A DNA stretch of 64,000 nt, taken from JAGVSR01 sp963742405. GTDB taxonomy: Bacteria > Pseudomonadota > Alphaproteobacteria > Rhizobiales > Hyphomicrobiaceae. Location of the stretch: NCBI GenBank assembly GCA_963742405.1, contig CAVUMB010000004.1:310001-374000 (forward strand), read 5' to 3'. Shown piece by piece: positions 27,620-35,518 of the stretch (its first letter is position 1; each line of letters starts with the position of its first letter). The notes under the pieces were generated by a model, which did no database searches, was not told the origin of the DNA, and was given only the letters and a program-made list of their open reading frames with translations. A program made the position numbers and the translations under genes.

Positions 27620-28417
27620 ATGCGGATCTTGATCACCAACGATGATGGCGCCGGCGCACACGGGTTGACCGTGCTGCATGCCATCGCGCGCGAACTGTCG
27701 GACGACATCTGGATCGTTGCGCCGGAGATGAACCAGTCCGGCGCGTCGCATGCGCTGACGCTGCAGGTGCCGCTGCGCTATCGTGAAATTGGCGAGCGGG
27801 CTTTTGCCGTGCGCGGTACACCGGCCGACTGCGTTATCATGGGCGTTCGTCACGTTCTCAAAGACAAGGCACCGGATCTGATCCTGTCGGGCGTGAACCA
27901 CGGGGCCAACCTTGCCGAGGACGTCGCGTATTCGGGGACCATCGCTGGCGCGATGGAAGGCACGTTGATCGGCATCCGCTCGATCGCCATGAGCTTGACG
28001 CTCGGGTTCGACAAAAGTGGCCTGCAACACTGGAAGACGCCGATGACTTACGGTCCGGAAATCGTGGACCGGCTCATGGCGCGCGAGTGGCCGCAAGGCG
28101 TGTTGATGAATGTGAACTATCCCGATCTGGCGCCCGACGCCGTCAGCGAAATCCGTATCACCCGGCAGGGACGTCGCGATCAGGGGCTCGACATCGAGGC
28201 GCGCAGCGATCCGTGGGGAGATGCCTATTTCTGGTTCGCTTTCGATCGGCGCAAGTCCGATCCGCCGGACGGGACTGATTTGCGCGCCATTGCCGATGGC
28301 GCGATCTCGGTCACTCCATTGTCGATGGACCTGACCCATCATGTTTTCCGTGAAGATCTGGCGCAGCACTTTGCCGATCCACTCGGTGGCGAACGACCCG
28401 TCAGAACGGCGGGATAA
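27620..28417 (+). CDS. surE: 5'/3'-nucleotidase SurE
   Basis: A metal-dependent nucleoside monophosphate phosphatase of the SurE family; 265 residues. The metal site is visible in MRILITNDDGAGAHGL (Asp8, Asp9), the Ser in EMNQSGASHALTL, and Asn in LSGVNHGANLAEDVAYSGT. ATG 27620 gives the canonical start; a start at 27602 adds only MGENGN inside the hairpin flank. In many relatives a pcm gene follows, but here a terminator overlaps the surE stop codon and the next gene is the LysM/LytM protein. Confidence 0.95.
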   Translation: MRILITNDDGAGAHGLTVLHAIARELSDDIWIVAPEMNQSGASHALTLQVPLRYREIGERAFAVRGTPADCVIMGVRHVLKDKAPDLILSGVNHGANLAEDVAYSGTIAGAMEGTLIGIRSIAMSLTLGFDKSGLQHWKTPMTYGPEIVDRLMAREWPQGVLMNVNYPDLAPDAVSEIRITRQGRRDQGLDIEARSDPWGDAYFWFAFDRRKSDPPDGTDLRAIADGAISVTPLSMDLTHHVFREDLAQHFADPLGGERPVRTAG

Positions 28418-28428
28418 GCCCGCCTTTT
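28408..28428 (+). terminator. Rho-independent terminator overlapping surE stop
   Basis: ggcggg (28408-28413), loop ataag, cccgcc (28419-28424), then tttt. The stop codon taa of surE is in the loop. The stem is short but GC-only, and the T tract is adjacent. Confidence 0.75.
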
Positions 28429-28621
28429 AGAATTGTCGTCAGTTCGGCGTAATTTCTCCGTTCTCAACGCACAATCGCTCGCTACGAGCAGATTATGAAC
28501 CTGGTCGATGACCGGAGCAGCGCGCGTCTATTGCACCATGCGCTGGCCGAGACGCGGACATCGGTTTGGCTTGCCTGGCACTCGCGGGTGGGCATTTTTC
28601 GAAGCAGGCGCCTGCCGGCCG

Positions 28622-28637
28622 TTAAGGCGGTGTTAAC
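28622..28637 (+). promoter_or_regulatory. CtrA-type box upstream of LysM/LytM gene
   Basis: TTAA-GGCGGTG-TTAAC matches the full CtrA consensus TTAA-N7-TTAAC exactly. Two more TTAA half-sites follow at 28641 and 28648. The box ends 41 bases upstream of the start codon of the LysM/LytM division-type protein. CtrA is the master cell-cycle regulator in this class; binding here is a prediction. Confidence 0.65.
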
Positions 28638-28678
28638 CGGTTAACGGTTAATGGATCGTAGGTTGTGAGGTGCGTACC

Positions 28679-30025
28679 ATGTCCAGTCTCCTGCGTTCCG
28701 GTTCCTCAGGCCGCCGTATCAACGGCCGCCCGTTCAGTATTCTAACCGCGATGGCAGCGCTTGCTGCCGGCGGATGCAGCGCCGATATCGCGCGCTTCGA
28801 TTTCCCGGCTTCGGCCAATTTCAACGACAGCACCAGTGCGCTGCCGACCAATGAGCGGTCGGGACTGGGTGCCGATCCCGCATCTACGCAGCAGACGGCG
28901 GAAGCCTACACCGCGTCGCCGCCCACGGCCGAAAAGAGCATCCAGGTTGCGGCTCTGCCGCCTCCCGCACCTGAGCCCGTGGCCGTGCGTGCGCCGCGCG
29001 CCGCGCCGGCACCTGTCACATCGTTTGCCCCGCCGCCGGTCGATCCGATGGAGCGAGGACAAGACATCGAGGTCAAGCGCGGCGACACGCTTTACGGCAT
29101 CGCCAAGCGCGAAAACGTCTCGTTGAATGAACTCATGCGGATCAACGGGCTGACGACGCCGGTCTTGAAGCCGGGGCAGAAGCTGTCGTTGCCGTCGGGT
29201 CGGGCCGTCGCGCGTGCGCGTCCCGTGGCTCCTGTGGCGGTTGCGGCCGCCCCGGCGCCCGCTGACTGGACCGGGTCGTACACGATCAAGGGTGGCGATT
29301 CGCTCTACAATGTCGCGCGTCAGAACAAGGTCAAGCTCGACGACTTGCAGCGCTACAACGGCATTACCGATGTGCGCCGGGTGAAACCTGGAACGGTCTT
29401 GAAGGTGCCGGGTGTTGCTGGCGCGGTGATGGCAGAAGTGCCCGCGACGACCTCGCCGGCGCCGGTTTTGACGCCGCCCGCGCAGGCGCCGGTCACGGCC
29501 AATGTCCCGCCTCTCGCAATTGATCCGTCGGCTCCGTCGGCGAGCCCCAAGATTTTGAATTCAGGGGCTGAGGAAAAGAAAGTAGCCGCGCTCGATGCCG
29601 GTACCGCTGCCGCCGTCACGGCGCCCGCGTCGGGGTCGGTTGCGGCCGGCAAACTGCGCTGGCCGGTGATGGGCCGCGTGATCGCAGGGTACGGCCCGCG
29701 CAACGACGGGACACACAACGACGGCATTAATATTTCCGTGCCTGCAGGCACTGATGTTCATGCCGCCGAAACCGGCAGTGTCGCCTATGCGGGCAGCGAA
29801 CTGAAGGGCTACGGCAATCTCATTCTCGTGCGCCATGAAAACAATCTCGTCACGGCGTATGCGCATGCCAGCGAAATTCTCGTCAAGCGCGGTGATCGCG
29901 TCACGCGCGGGCAGGTGATTGCCAAGGCCGGCAAGACAGGCGCCGTTGATCAGCCGCAACTACATTTTGAAGTTCGCCGCGACCAGACGCCGGTCGATCC
30001 GACTGGGTATCTGGAAAGAAACTGA
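28679..30025 (+). CDS. LysM/LytM lipoprotein, NlpD/DipM-like amidase activator
   Basis: A 448-residue predicted lipoprotein. The N-terminus has a signal with lipobox-like LAAGGC near residue 35, then a Pro/Ala linker. Two LysM domains bind peptidoglycan: VKRGDTLYGIAKRENVSLNE and IKGGDSLYNVARQNKVKLDD. A C-terminal M23/LytM domain follows (KLRWPVMGRVIAGYGPRNDG onward). The zinc ligands are missing: the usual Asp is Asn in DGINIS, and the HxH motif reads QLH in DQPQLHFEVRRD. This matches non-catalytic NlpD and DipM proteins, which activate amidases during division. ATG 28679 is chosen over GTG 28670. A CtrA-type box lies upstream and a terminator downstream. Confidence 0.88.
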   Translation: MSSLLRSGSSGRRINGRPFSILTAMAALAAGGCSADIARFDFPASANFNDSTSALPTNERSGLGADPASTQQTAEAYTASPPTAEKSIQVAALPPPAPEPVAVRAPRAAPAPVTSFAPPPVDPMERGQDIEVKRGDTLYGIAKRENVSLNELMRINGLTTPVLKPGQKLSLPSGRAVARARPVAPVAVAAAPAPADWTGSYTIKGGDSLYNVARQNKVKLDDLQRYNGITDVRRVKPGTVLKVPGVAGAVMAEVPATTSPAPVLTPPAQAPVTANVPPLAIDPSAPSASPKILNSGAEEKKVAALDAGTAAAVTAPASGSVAAGKLRWPVMGRVIAGYGPRNDGTHNDGINISVPAGTDVHAAETGSVAYAGSELKGYGNLILVRHENNLVTAYAHASEILVKRGDRVTRGQVIAKAGKTGAVDQPQLHFEVRRDQTPVDPTGYLERN

Positions 30026-30045
30026 CGACCTCACATTCGAACTTC

Positions 30046-30078
30046 AGGGCTGCATGCAAATGCGTGCGGCCCTTTTTT
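30046..30078 (+). terminator. Rho-independent terminator after LysM/LytM gene
   Basis: agggctgcat (30046-30055) pairs with gtgcggccct (30064-30073) through 10 positions, two of them G-T wobbles; the interior contains gc-aaat-gc. A run of T (30073-30078) follows. It sits 20 bases after the stop and just before the 3' end of the convergent DUF815 gene. Confidence 0.8.
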
Positions 30079-30084
30079 CGTTCG

Positions 30085-30960
30085 TCAGGCGCGGTCAAGT
30101 GTGATGCCGAGGCGGCCAGCAAGATCTTGGACGAATTGCCAAGCGACGCGGCCGGACCGGGCACCGCGTGTCAGGCTCCATTCGAGCGCGCTACGTTCGA
30201 TTTCGGCCGGATCGGCATCAAGGCCGTAGTAGCGCGCATAGTCGCCGATCATGCCGAGATACTGTTCCTGGGTGCAATTGTGAAAACCGAGCCAAAGACC
30301 GAAGCGGTCCGAGAGGGAGACCTTTTCTTCTACTGCTTCGGCCGGATTGATGGCCGTGGAGCGTTCGTTCTCGGCCATGTCGCGCGGCATCAGGTGACGG
30401 CGGTTGGAGGTGGCGTAGAATAGGACATTTTGCGGTCGACCTTCGATACCGCCTTCGAGCACGGCCTTCAGAGATTTGTAGCTAGTGTCATCCTTGTCGA
30501 AGGAGAGATCGTCGCAAAACACGATGAAGCGGTAGGGCTGCCCCTTCAATATCGCGAGGCAGGCGGGGAGTGTGGCGATGTCCTCGCGGTGGATTTCGAC
30601 AAGCTTCAAACGATGCGGGCATGCCGCTGCGACATCTGCGTGCACGGCTTTGACCAGGCTCGATTTGCCCATGCCGCGTGCGCCCCACAGGAGAGCGTTG
30701 TTGGCCGGCAGGCCGCGTGCGAAGCGTTCGGTGTTGGCATGCAGTTGCGCGGCGGCGAGATCGATGCCCGTCAGAAGGGCGAGCGGGACGCGATTGACTT
30801 TCGCCACTGGCTCGATGCCTCCCGAGGCACCCGACCAGACGAAAGCGTCCGACTTTGCAAATTCGACGGTTTTGACGGGGGGCGGCGCCAGCCGCTCCAG
30901 CGCGGCGGCGACCCGGGCGAGCAACTGGCCCAGTTCGCCGTCTGGCCCGATCGTCGTCAT
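30085..30960 (-). CDS. DUF815 AAA+ ATP-binding protein
   Basis: A 291-residue P-loop ATPase of the DUF815 family, widespread in proteobacteria and not characterised. Walker A is LLWGARGMGKSSLVKAV (about residues 95-111), Walker B is RFIVFCDDLSFDKDD, and sensor-1 is VLFYATSNRRHLMP. The C-terminal part (ERSALEWSLTRGARSGRVAW) is typical. ATG 30960 (MTTIGPDGELGQ) is used; a seven-codon extension is possible. It faces the LysM/LytM gene tail to tail and is divergent from yajC. No partner can be named. Confidence 0.88.
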   Translation of the reverse strand: MTTIGPDGELGQLLARVAAALERLAPPPVKTVEFAKSDAFVWSGASGGIEPVAKVNRVPLALLTGIDLAAAQLHANTERFARGLPANNALLWGARGMGKSSLVKAVHADVAAACPHRLKLVEIHREDIATLPACLAILKGQPYRFIVFCDDLSFDKDDTSYKSLKAVLEGGIEGRPQNVLFYATSNRRHLMPRDMAENERSTAINPAEAVEEKVSLSDRFGLWLGFHNCTQEQYLGMIGDYARYYGLDADPAEIERSALEWSLTRGARSGRVAWQFVQDLAGRLGITLDRA

Positions 30961-31054
30961 CCTATTGATTCTCCGTCTCATTCAGAACTCGATCGGCGTT
31001 GATTCTAAACCTTGCAAGGGGGTCTCGCCTAGCCCGTTCAGAGCTCCGATGCGG

Positions 31055-31082
31055 TTGCAAAGCAGGGGGCTGACACTATAGT
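31055..31082 (+). promoter_or_regulatory. Sigma-70-type promoter candidate for yajC-secDF
   Basis: TTGCAA (31055-31060), 16-base spacer, TATAGT (31077-31082). It is the best -35/-10 match in the DUF815-yajC intergenic region, about 125 bases upstream of the yajC start. Inferred from sequence only. Confidence 0.5.
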
Positions 31083-31106
31083 CGCGCGCAATTTCCTTGG
31101 AGCAGC

Positions 31107-31141
31107 GGCAGGGTGGGGTTATCTGACCCCGCACGCCTGCC
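31107..31141 (+). other. Two-part hairpin in the yajC leader
   Basis: Outer stem ggcagg (31107-31112) with cctgcc (31136-31141); inner stem ggggt (31115-31119) with acccc (31126-31130) around loop tatctg. It lies between the predicted promoter and the yajC start. No T run follows, so it is not an obvious terminator. A stabilising or regulatory 5' leader structure is possible. Confidence 0.4.
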
Positions 31142-31206
31142 TATTTGCTCTTGCAGCTATCAGTTCCGGTCCGATGACGGCCGGTGAAGAAGAGGACACG
31201 ACCCGC

Positions 31207-31545
31207 ATGTTTATCGATCCCGCTTTCGCGCAAGGGGCCCCGGCCGCAGGGGCCGACCCGTTCACGGGTCTTTTGATTCCTATGCTTCTGATGGTCCTCA
31301 TCTTTTACTTCCTCGTCATTCGTCCGCAATCGCAGCGCGCCTCGCAGCATAAGGAAATGGTCGAGAAGGTGCGCCGCGGTGATACCGTGGTGACGTCCGG
31401 CGGCATGATCGGCAAGGTCACGAAGGTTTCGGACGGCTCGGACGAAGTCGAAGTCGAACTGTCCGACACGATGCGCATCCGGGTTTTGCGCTCGACTTTG
31501 ATGGACGTGCGCGCCAAAGGCGAGCCGGTGAAGGAAACGGCCTGA
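31207..31545 (+). CDS. yajC: Preprotein translocase accessory subunit YajC
   Basis: A 112-residue single-span inner-membrane protein that associates with SecDF and SecYEG. It shows the short N-terminal segment, membrane helix LLIPMLLMVLIFYFLVIRPQ, then VRRGDTVVTSGGMIGKVTKV and IRVLRSTLMDVRAKGEP. ATG 31207 (MFIDPAFAQG) is preferred to an 11-codon extension. It is the first gene of the Sec accessory operon; secD starts 88 bases downstream. Confidence 0.95.
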   Translation: MFIDPAFAQGAPAAGADPFTGLLIPMLLMVLIFYFLVIRPQSQRASQHKEMVEKVRRGDTVVTSGGMIGKVTKVSDGSDEVEVELSDTMRIRVLRSTLMDVRAKGEPVKETA

Positions 31546-31633
31546 CAACTCTTCGTATGAACATGTTCCGCGCTTGCCGTTCCCGCCGTCTGCGCTCGCG
31601 CCGACGCGTCAATGATCAACAGGTAGAGCCTCG

Positions 31634-33263
31634 ATGCTGCATTTCGACCGCTGGAAAATTATCGCGATCCTGCTGACGTGTCTGACGGGGTTCATGTTCG
31701 CGTTGCCGAATTTTGTCTCCAAGGAGACATTGGCCACGTGGCCCAGCTTCATGCCCAAGCGCCAGATGCCGCTCGGTCTCGACCTGCGCGGTGGCGCGCA
31801 TCTTCTGCTGGCGCTCGATCAAGATGAAATCCGCAAGGATTGGCTGCAGGGTGTGCAGGATGCTGCCCGGGCCAGCCTGCGCGAAGCGCGCATCGGTTTT
31901 TCGGCTATCGGTGTCGACGGCGGCGTGGTCAAGGTGACGCTCGTCAAGGCGGAGGATGCCGGTCGCGCGGAGACAGAGCTGAAAAAGCTGATCTCCCCCG
32001 TCGGCAGCGCTGTCCTGGGCACGGGTGGTAGTGATCTCGTCGTCGCCAAGACGGGCGACAATCAGTTCACCATCACCCCGACACAGCTGGGCTTCGATCA
32101 GCGCTTGACCAACGCCACGACAGCATCGATCGAGACGATCAATCGTCGCGTCAACGCGCTCGGCACAGCTGAATTCGACGGTGGTGCGTCAGGGCAAGGA
32201 TCGCATTCTGGTCCAGTACCCGGGACTCAACGACACGACGGTCCTCAAGAACCTCATCGGGCAGACGGCGAAGCTCTCGTTCCACGCCGTGCATCCAACG
32301 ATTGGCCCCGAAGAGGCCCGCGCGACGCGCATTCCGCTCGGTTACAAGATTTATGCGAGCACCGACGGTGAACGGGGTGGACCGACGGAATATCTACTGC
32401 AGGAAACGTCGATCGTCCCCGGCGATGATCTCGACGACGCCCAGCCGGGCTTCGATCATCGCACGACGGAGCCGATTATTTCGTTCCGCTTCAACACTGC
32501 GGGCGCGCGTAAATTCGGCAAATACACGCAGGACAACGTCGGCCGTCCGTTCGCGATCGTGCTCGATGACAAGGTGATCTCGGCGCCCGTGATCCGAGAG
32601 CCAATCCTGGGTGGGACGGGTCAGATTTCCGGCAGCTTTACCGTCGAAAGTGCGAACAATCTCGCAATCCAGCTGCGATCGGGTGCATTGCCGGCGAAGC
32701 TGACGGTGGTCGAGGAGCGGACCGTTGGGCCGTCGCTGGGCGCGGATTCCATTGAGGCGGGCATGCGGGCTGGTCTTGTCGGCCTCACCGCGACGGCAAT
32801 CATGACCGTGCTCGCCTACGGCACCTTCGGCGTTTATGCCGTCATCGGCCTGGCGGTGCACGCGCTGCTTATTCTGGCACTCATGTCGGCGATCGGCACG
32901 ACTTTGACGCTGCCCGGTATCGCGGGTTTCGTGTTGACTATCGCCATGGCGGTCGACGCGAACGTGCTCATCTACGAGCGTATTCGCGAGGAGTTGCGGG
33001 CTGGCAAGACGGCGATCGCGGCCATCGATGGCGGGTTCCAGCGGGCGTTCGTCACCATTCTCGACAGCCAGCTCACGACGCTTGCCGCCGCGCTCATCAT
33101 GTTCTGGCTGGGTTCGGGGCCGATCCGAGGCTTTGCCGTCACACTCACGCTCGGCATCATCACTTCCGTATTCGCGGCCGTGACCATCACACGCCTGCTG
33201 GTCGCGCTGTGGCTGAAGAACAATAAGACGATCAGAGGCCGCGCTATCCAGATCCCGATCTGA
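31634..33263 (+). CDS. secD: Protein translocase subunit SecD (one apparent frameshift)
   Basis: A six-helix RND-type membrane protein that uses the proton gradient to help release exported proteins. The N-terminal part (MLHFDRWKIIAILLTCLTGF, LGLDLRGGAHLLLALDQDEI) and the C-terminal part (RQGKDRILVQYPGLNDTTVL, RPFAIVLDDKVISAPVIREP, AMAVDANVLIYERIREEL) lie in different frames. One extra G at 32180 (gac-g-gtg-gtg-cgt) explains the shift; removing it gives AEFDVVRQGKDRILV and a 542-residue SecD. The function is near-essential and secF is intact, so a sequence error is likely. secF follows 13 bases later. Confidence 0.92.
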
Positions 33264-33276
33264 CAAGGACCGCACA

Positions 33277-34224
33277 ATGTTTCTCGTCCCCGACTTCAAG
33301 GGTATCGACTTCTTCCCGCATGACACGCGTCTGAACTTCATGAAGTTCAAAGACCTGTGTTTCGGGCTGTCAGTCTTGGCCATGATCATCTCGCTGGCCT
33401 TGATCTTCACCAAAGGTTTCAACTACGGCGTCGACTTCAAAGGCGGCGCGATGATCGAGGTGAAGTCGAAGAGCGGACCGGCCGACATTGCCGGGTTGCG
33501 CGACAGCATCGGCAAGCTGGGACTCGGCGACGTGCAGATTCAGAGCTTCGGTTCGCCGCAGGACGTTTTGATCCGCATCGAGGAGCAGGCCGGCGGTGAT
33601 CAGGCTCAGCAGGACGCTTTGAAGAAAGTGCAGGGCGTGCTTGGCCAGACTTACGAACAGCGGCGCGTGGAGATTGTCGGACCGGCTGTTTCGAGTGAAT
33701 TGCGACGGACGGGCACGATTGCCGTTCTGGCGTCGATCTTGGCGATTGTCGTTTATGTCTGGTTCCGTTTCGAGTGGCAGTTTGCGGTGGGCACAATCTT
33801 TGCGCTGGCGCACGACGTTCTCGTCACCGCCGGCATCTTCTCACTCTTTCAGATGGAATTTGATCTGGCGATCGTCGCCGCGCTGCTCACCATTCTGGGA
33901 TATTCGGTGAACGACACGGTGGTCGTCGCCGACCGCATTCGAGAGAACTTGCGCAAGTACAAGCGCATGGATCTGACCGAACTGTTGAACCTGTCGATCA
34001 ACGAAACCCTATCGCGCACGATCCTGACCGGCGTGACAACAATTGCCGTGCTGATTGCGCTTTATTTCCTTGGCGGCGCGGTCATGCAGAACTTCACGTT
34101 TGCCATGCTGTTCGGCGTGATCATCGGTACCTATTCGTCGATCTTCATCGGTGCGCCGATCCTGGAGTACCTGGGCGTGAAGCGCGAAACGGTCGTCGGT
34201 TCGGAGGTCAAGTCCGCCGGCTGA
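33277..34224 (+). CDS. secF: Protein translocase subunit SecF
   Basis: A partner of SecD in the SecDF-YajC complex; 315 residues. Motifs: NYGVDFKGGAMIEVKS in the first periplasmic region, VYVWFRFEWQFAVGTIFALA, HDVLVTAGIFSLFQMEFDLA, ILGYSVNDTVVVADRIREN and a C-terminal YSSIFIGAPILEYL. Six membrane segments are expected. The N-terminal extension (FFPHDTRLNFMKFKDLCF) is normal for alphaproteobacteria. ATG 33277. The Mth938-domain gene starts 46 bases downstream in the same operon. Confidence 0.97.
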   Translation: MFLVPDFKGIDFFPHDTRLNFMKFKDLCFGLSVLAMIISLALIFTKGFNYGVDFKGGAMIEVKSKSGPADIAGLRDSIGKLGLGDVQIQSFGSPQDVLIRIEEQAGGDQAQQDALKKVQGVLGQTYEQRRVEIVGPAVSSELRRTGTIAVLASILAIVVYVWFRFEWQFAVGTIFALAHDVLVTAGIFSLFQMEFDLAIVAALLTILGYSVNDTVVVADRIRENLRKYKRMDLTELLNLSINETLSRTILTGVTTIAVLIALYFLGGAVMQNFTFAMLFGVIIGTYSSIFIGAPILEYLGVKRETVVGSEVKSAG

Positions 34225-34270
34225 TCGCTTTCGACGCATCGTCGGCCGGCCGCCAAAGGGAATGGTGCCC

Positions 34271-34648
34271 ATGTCCGAAGTGACACCGCGCTATCCCGGT
34301 CGGGCGCAGATCGACGCCTACGGAAACGGGGGCTTTCGCTTCGCGGGGATGAGTCACCGTGGGTCAATCCTGTGTCTGCCGGACTCAATTCGCGCGTGGT
34401 CTGCGGCGACTGCGACTGACATTACAACGGACCTCATCCGTATTTTGCAGGAGGAAGGCGCGGTGAGCGGCGTGCTGCTGTTGGGCACCGGGCGTTCACC
34501 TGTTGTCCCGGCTAGCGGCCTCATCGACGCGTTTCGTCAAGCGGGGTTGTGGCTGGAAGTGATGGACACGGGTGCGGCGGCCCGGACCTACAACGTTCTG
34601 TTGGCCGAAAAGCGCGACGTCTGCGCTGCACTTCTCGCCGTGGACTGA
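34271..34648 (+). CDS. Mth938 (DUF498) domain protein, NDUFAF3-like
   Basis: A 125-residue single-domain protein. Signatures: QIDAYGNGGFRFAGMSHRGS, then GVLLLGTGRSPVVPASGLID and the end AARTYNVLLAEKRDVCAALL. The same domain makes up the human complex I assembly factor NDUFAF3. Its location right after secDF is a conserved alphaproteobacterial arrangement. ATG 34271 is likely; 34262 would add three residues. The next gene, an NDUFAF6-type protein, starts 5 bases downstream. A role in NADH dehydrogenase assembly is inferred from homology and context, not shown. Confidence 0.87.
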   Translation: MSEVTPRYPGRAQIDAYGNGGFRFAGMSHRGSILCLPDSIRAWSAATATDITTDLIRILQEEGAVSGVLLLGTGRSPVVPASGLIDAFRQAGLWLEVMDTGAAARTYNVLLAEKRDVCAALLAVD

Positions 34649-34653
34649 TAGCG

Positions 34654-35488
34654 ATGAGGGATGCCCTACCCGCTGCTCAAGACGCAAACGAAGACGTCCG
34701 CCGGGCTGCACGGGATTTGGCTTATGACGACTATCTGGCGGCCCTGCTTGCGCCTCGTAACCAACAGGCGGATTTCATCACTATCGCCGCGTTGATGGGT
34801 GAACTGGCGCGCATTCCTCTGCATGTTACCGACCCTGCACTCGGCGAAATCCGGCTGCAATGGTGGCGCGACGCGCTCGCCGCCGACAGTCCGTCGGGGC
34901 ATCCCGTTGCCGATGCGGTGCGCGCGATGCGGCCGCGGTTGCCGATGCCGGTCGGGGATTTCATCGCGCCGGTCCTCGAGGCCCGCGCTGCCGAACTCTA
35001 CGCCGAGCCGTTTGCGACCCGCGCGGCCTTCGATGCCTATGTCATGTCCCCGGAACTTGCAGCTATGCGATTACGGGCGGCACTGTTCGGTTTGCATCCC
35101 GTGACCGATAGGGCCATCGAGGAGGAGGCGGCTCGCGCGCTGGGCCTCGTGCGCGCGGCTGCGCGGATGCCGTATCTTTTCGCAAAAGGGCGCACTCCGT
35201 TGAGCGCCGATCAGTTTGGTCGACGGTGCCACCATCGAAGTAGGCGACCTAAGGTCAGCGATGGCACGCCTCGTCGACGAGGCTGCAACGGCGTGGGCTG
35301 CACTGCGTCCACGGCTGCGGCGTATAAGCCGTGATCTGCGGCGCGTCATCGTGCCGGTTGCCCTTGCCGGGCCTTATTTGCGGGCGATTCAAAGTGTTGA
35401 TCGCGACACCGTACGTGATGTCGCTGAACCTTCGCCGCTCGAGCGCATTCTGCGCCTCTGGCTCGCAGCGCGGCTCGGTCGCTTTTAA
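34654..35488 (+). CDS. Squalene/phytoene synthase-family protein, NDUFAF6-like (one apparent frameshift)
   Basis: The family fold is recognisable from ADFITIAALMGELARIPLHV, GEIRLQWWRDALAAD, MRLRAALFGLHP and ARALGLVRAAARMPYLFAKG. The aspartate-rich motifs of true squalene or phytoene synthases are not apparent, and RLQWWRDA is the pattern of NDUFAF6, a mitochondrial complex I assembly factor. The C-terminus (DGATIEVGDLRSAMARLVDE) is in a second frame. One extra T in the run 35215-35217 explains it; repaired, the protein has 277 residues. It sits 5 bases after the NDUFAF3-like gene. A terpenoid-synthase activity is unlikely. The frameshift is probably a sequence error. Confidence 0.82.
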
Positions 35489-35518
35489 GAGCGGATAAAT
35501 CGGGAATTGGAGAGTTCG

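Noticed and set aside
28495..28644. 49-codon frame between surE and the LysM/LytM gene
   Set aside because: It begins after a weak ribosome binding site, ends inside the CtrA-type box cluster and shows no similarity to pcm or another family I know.
34654..35488. Carotenoid or hopanoid biosynthesis gene (phytoene/squalene synthase)
   Set aside because: Catalytic Asp-rich motifs are not visible, and context and the RLQWWRDA pattern fit the NDUFAF6 group.
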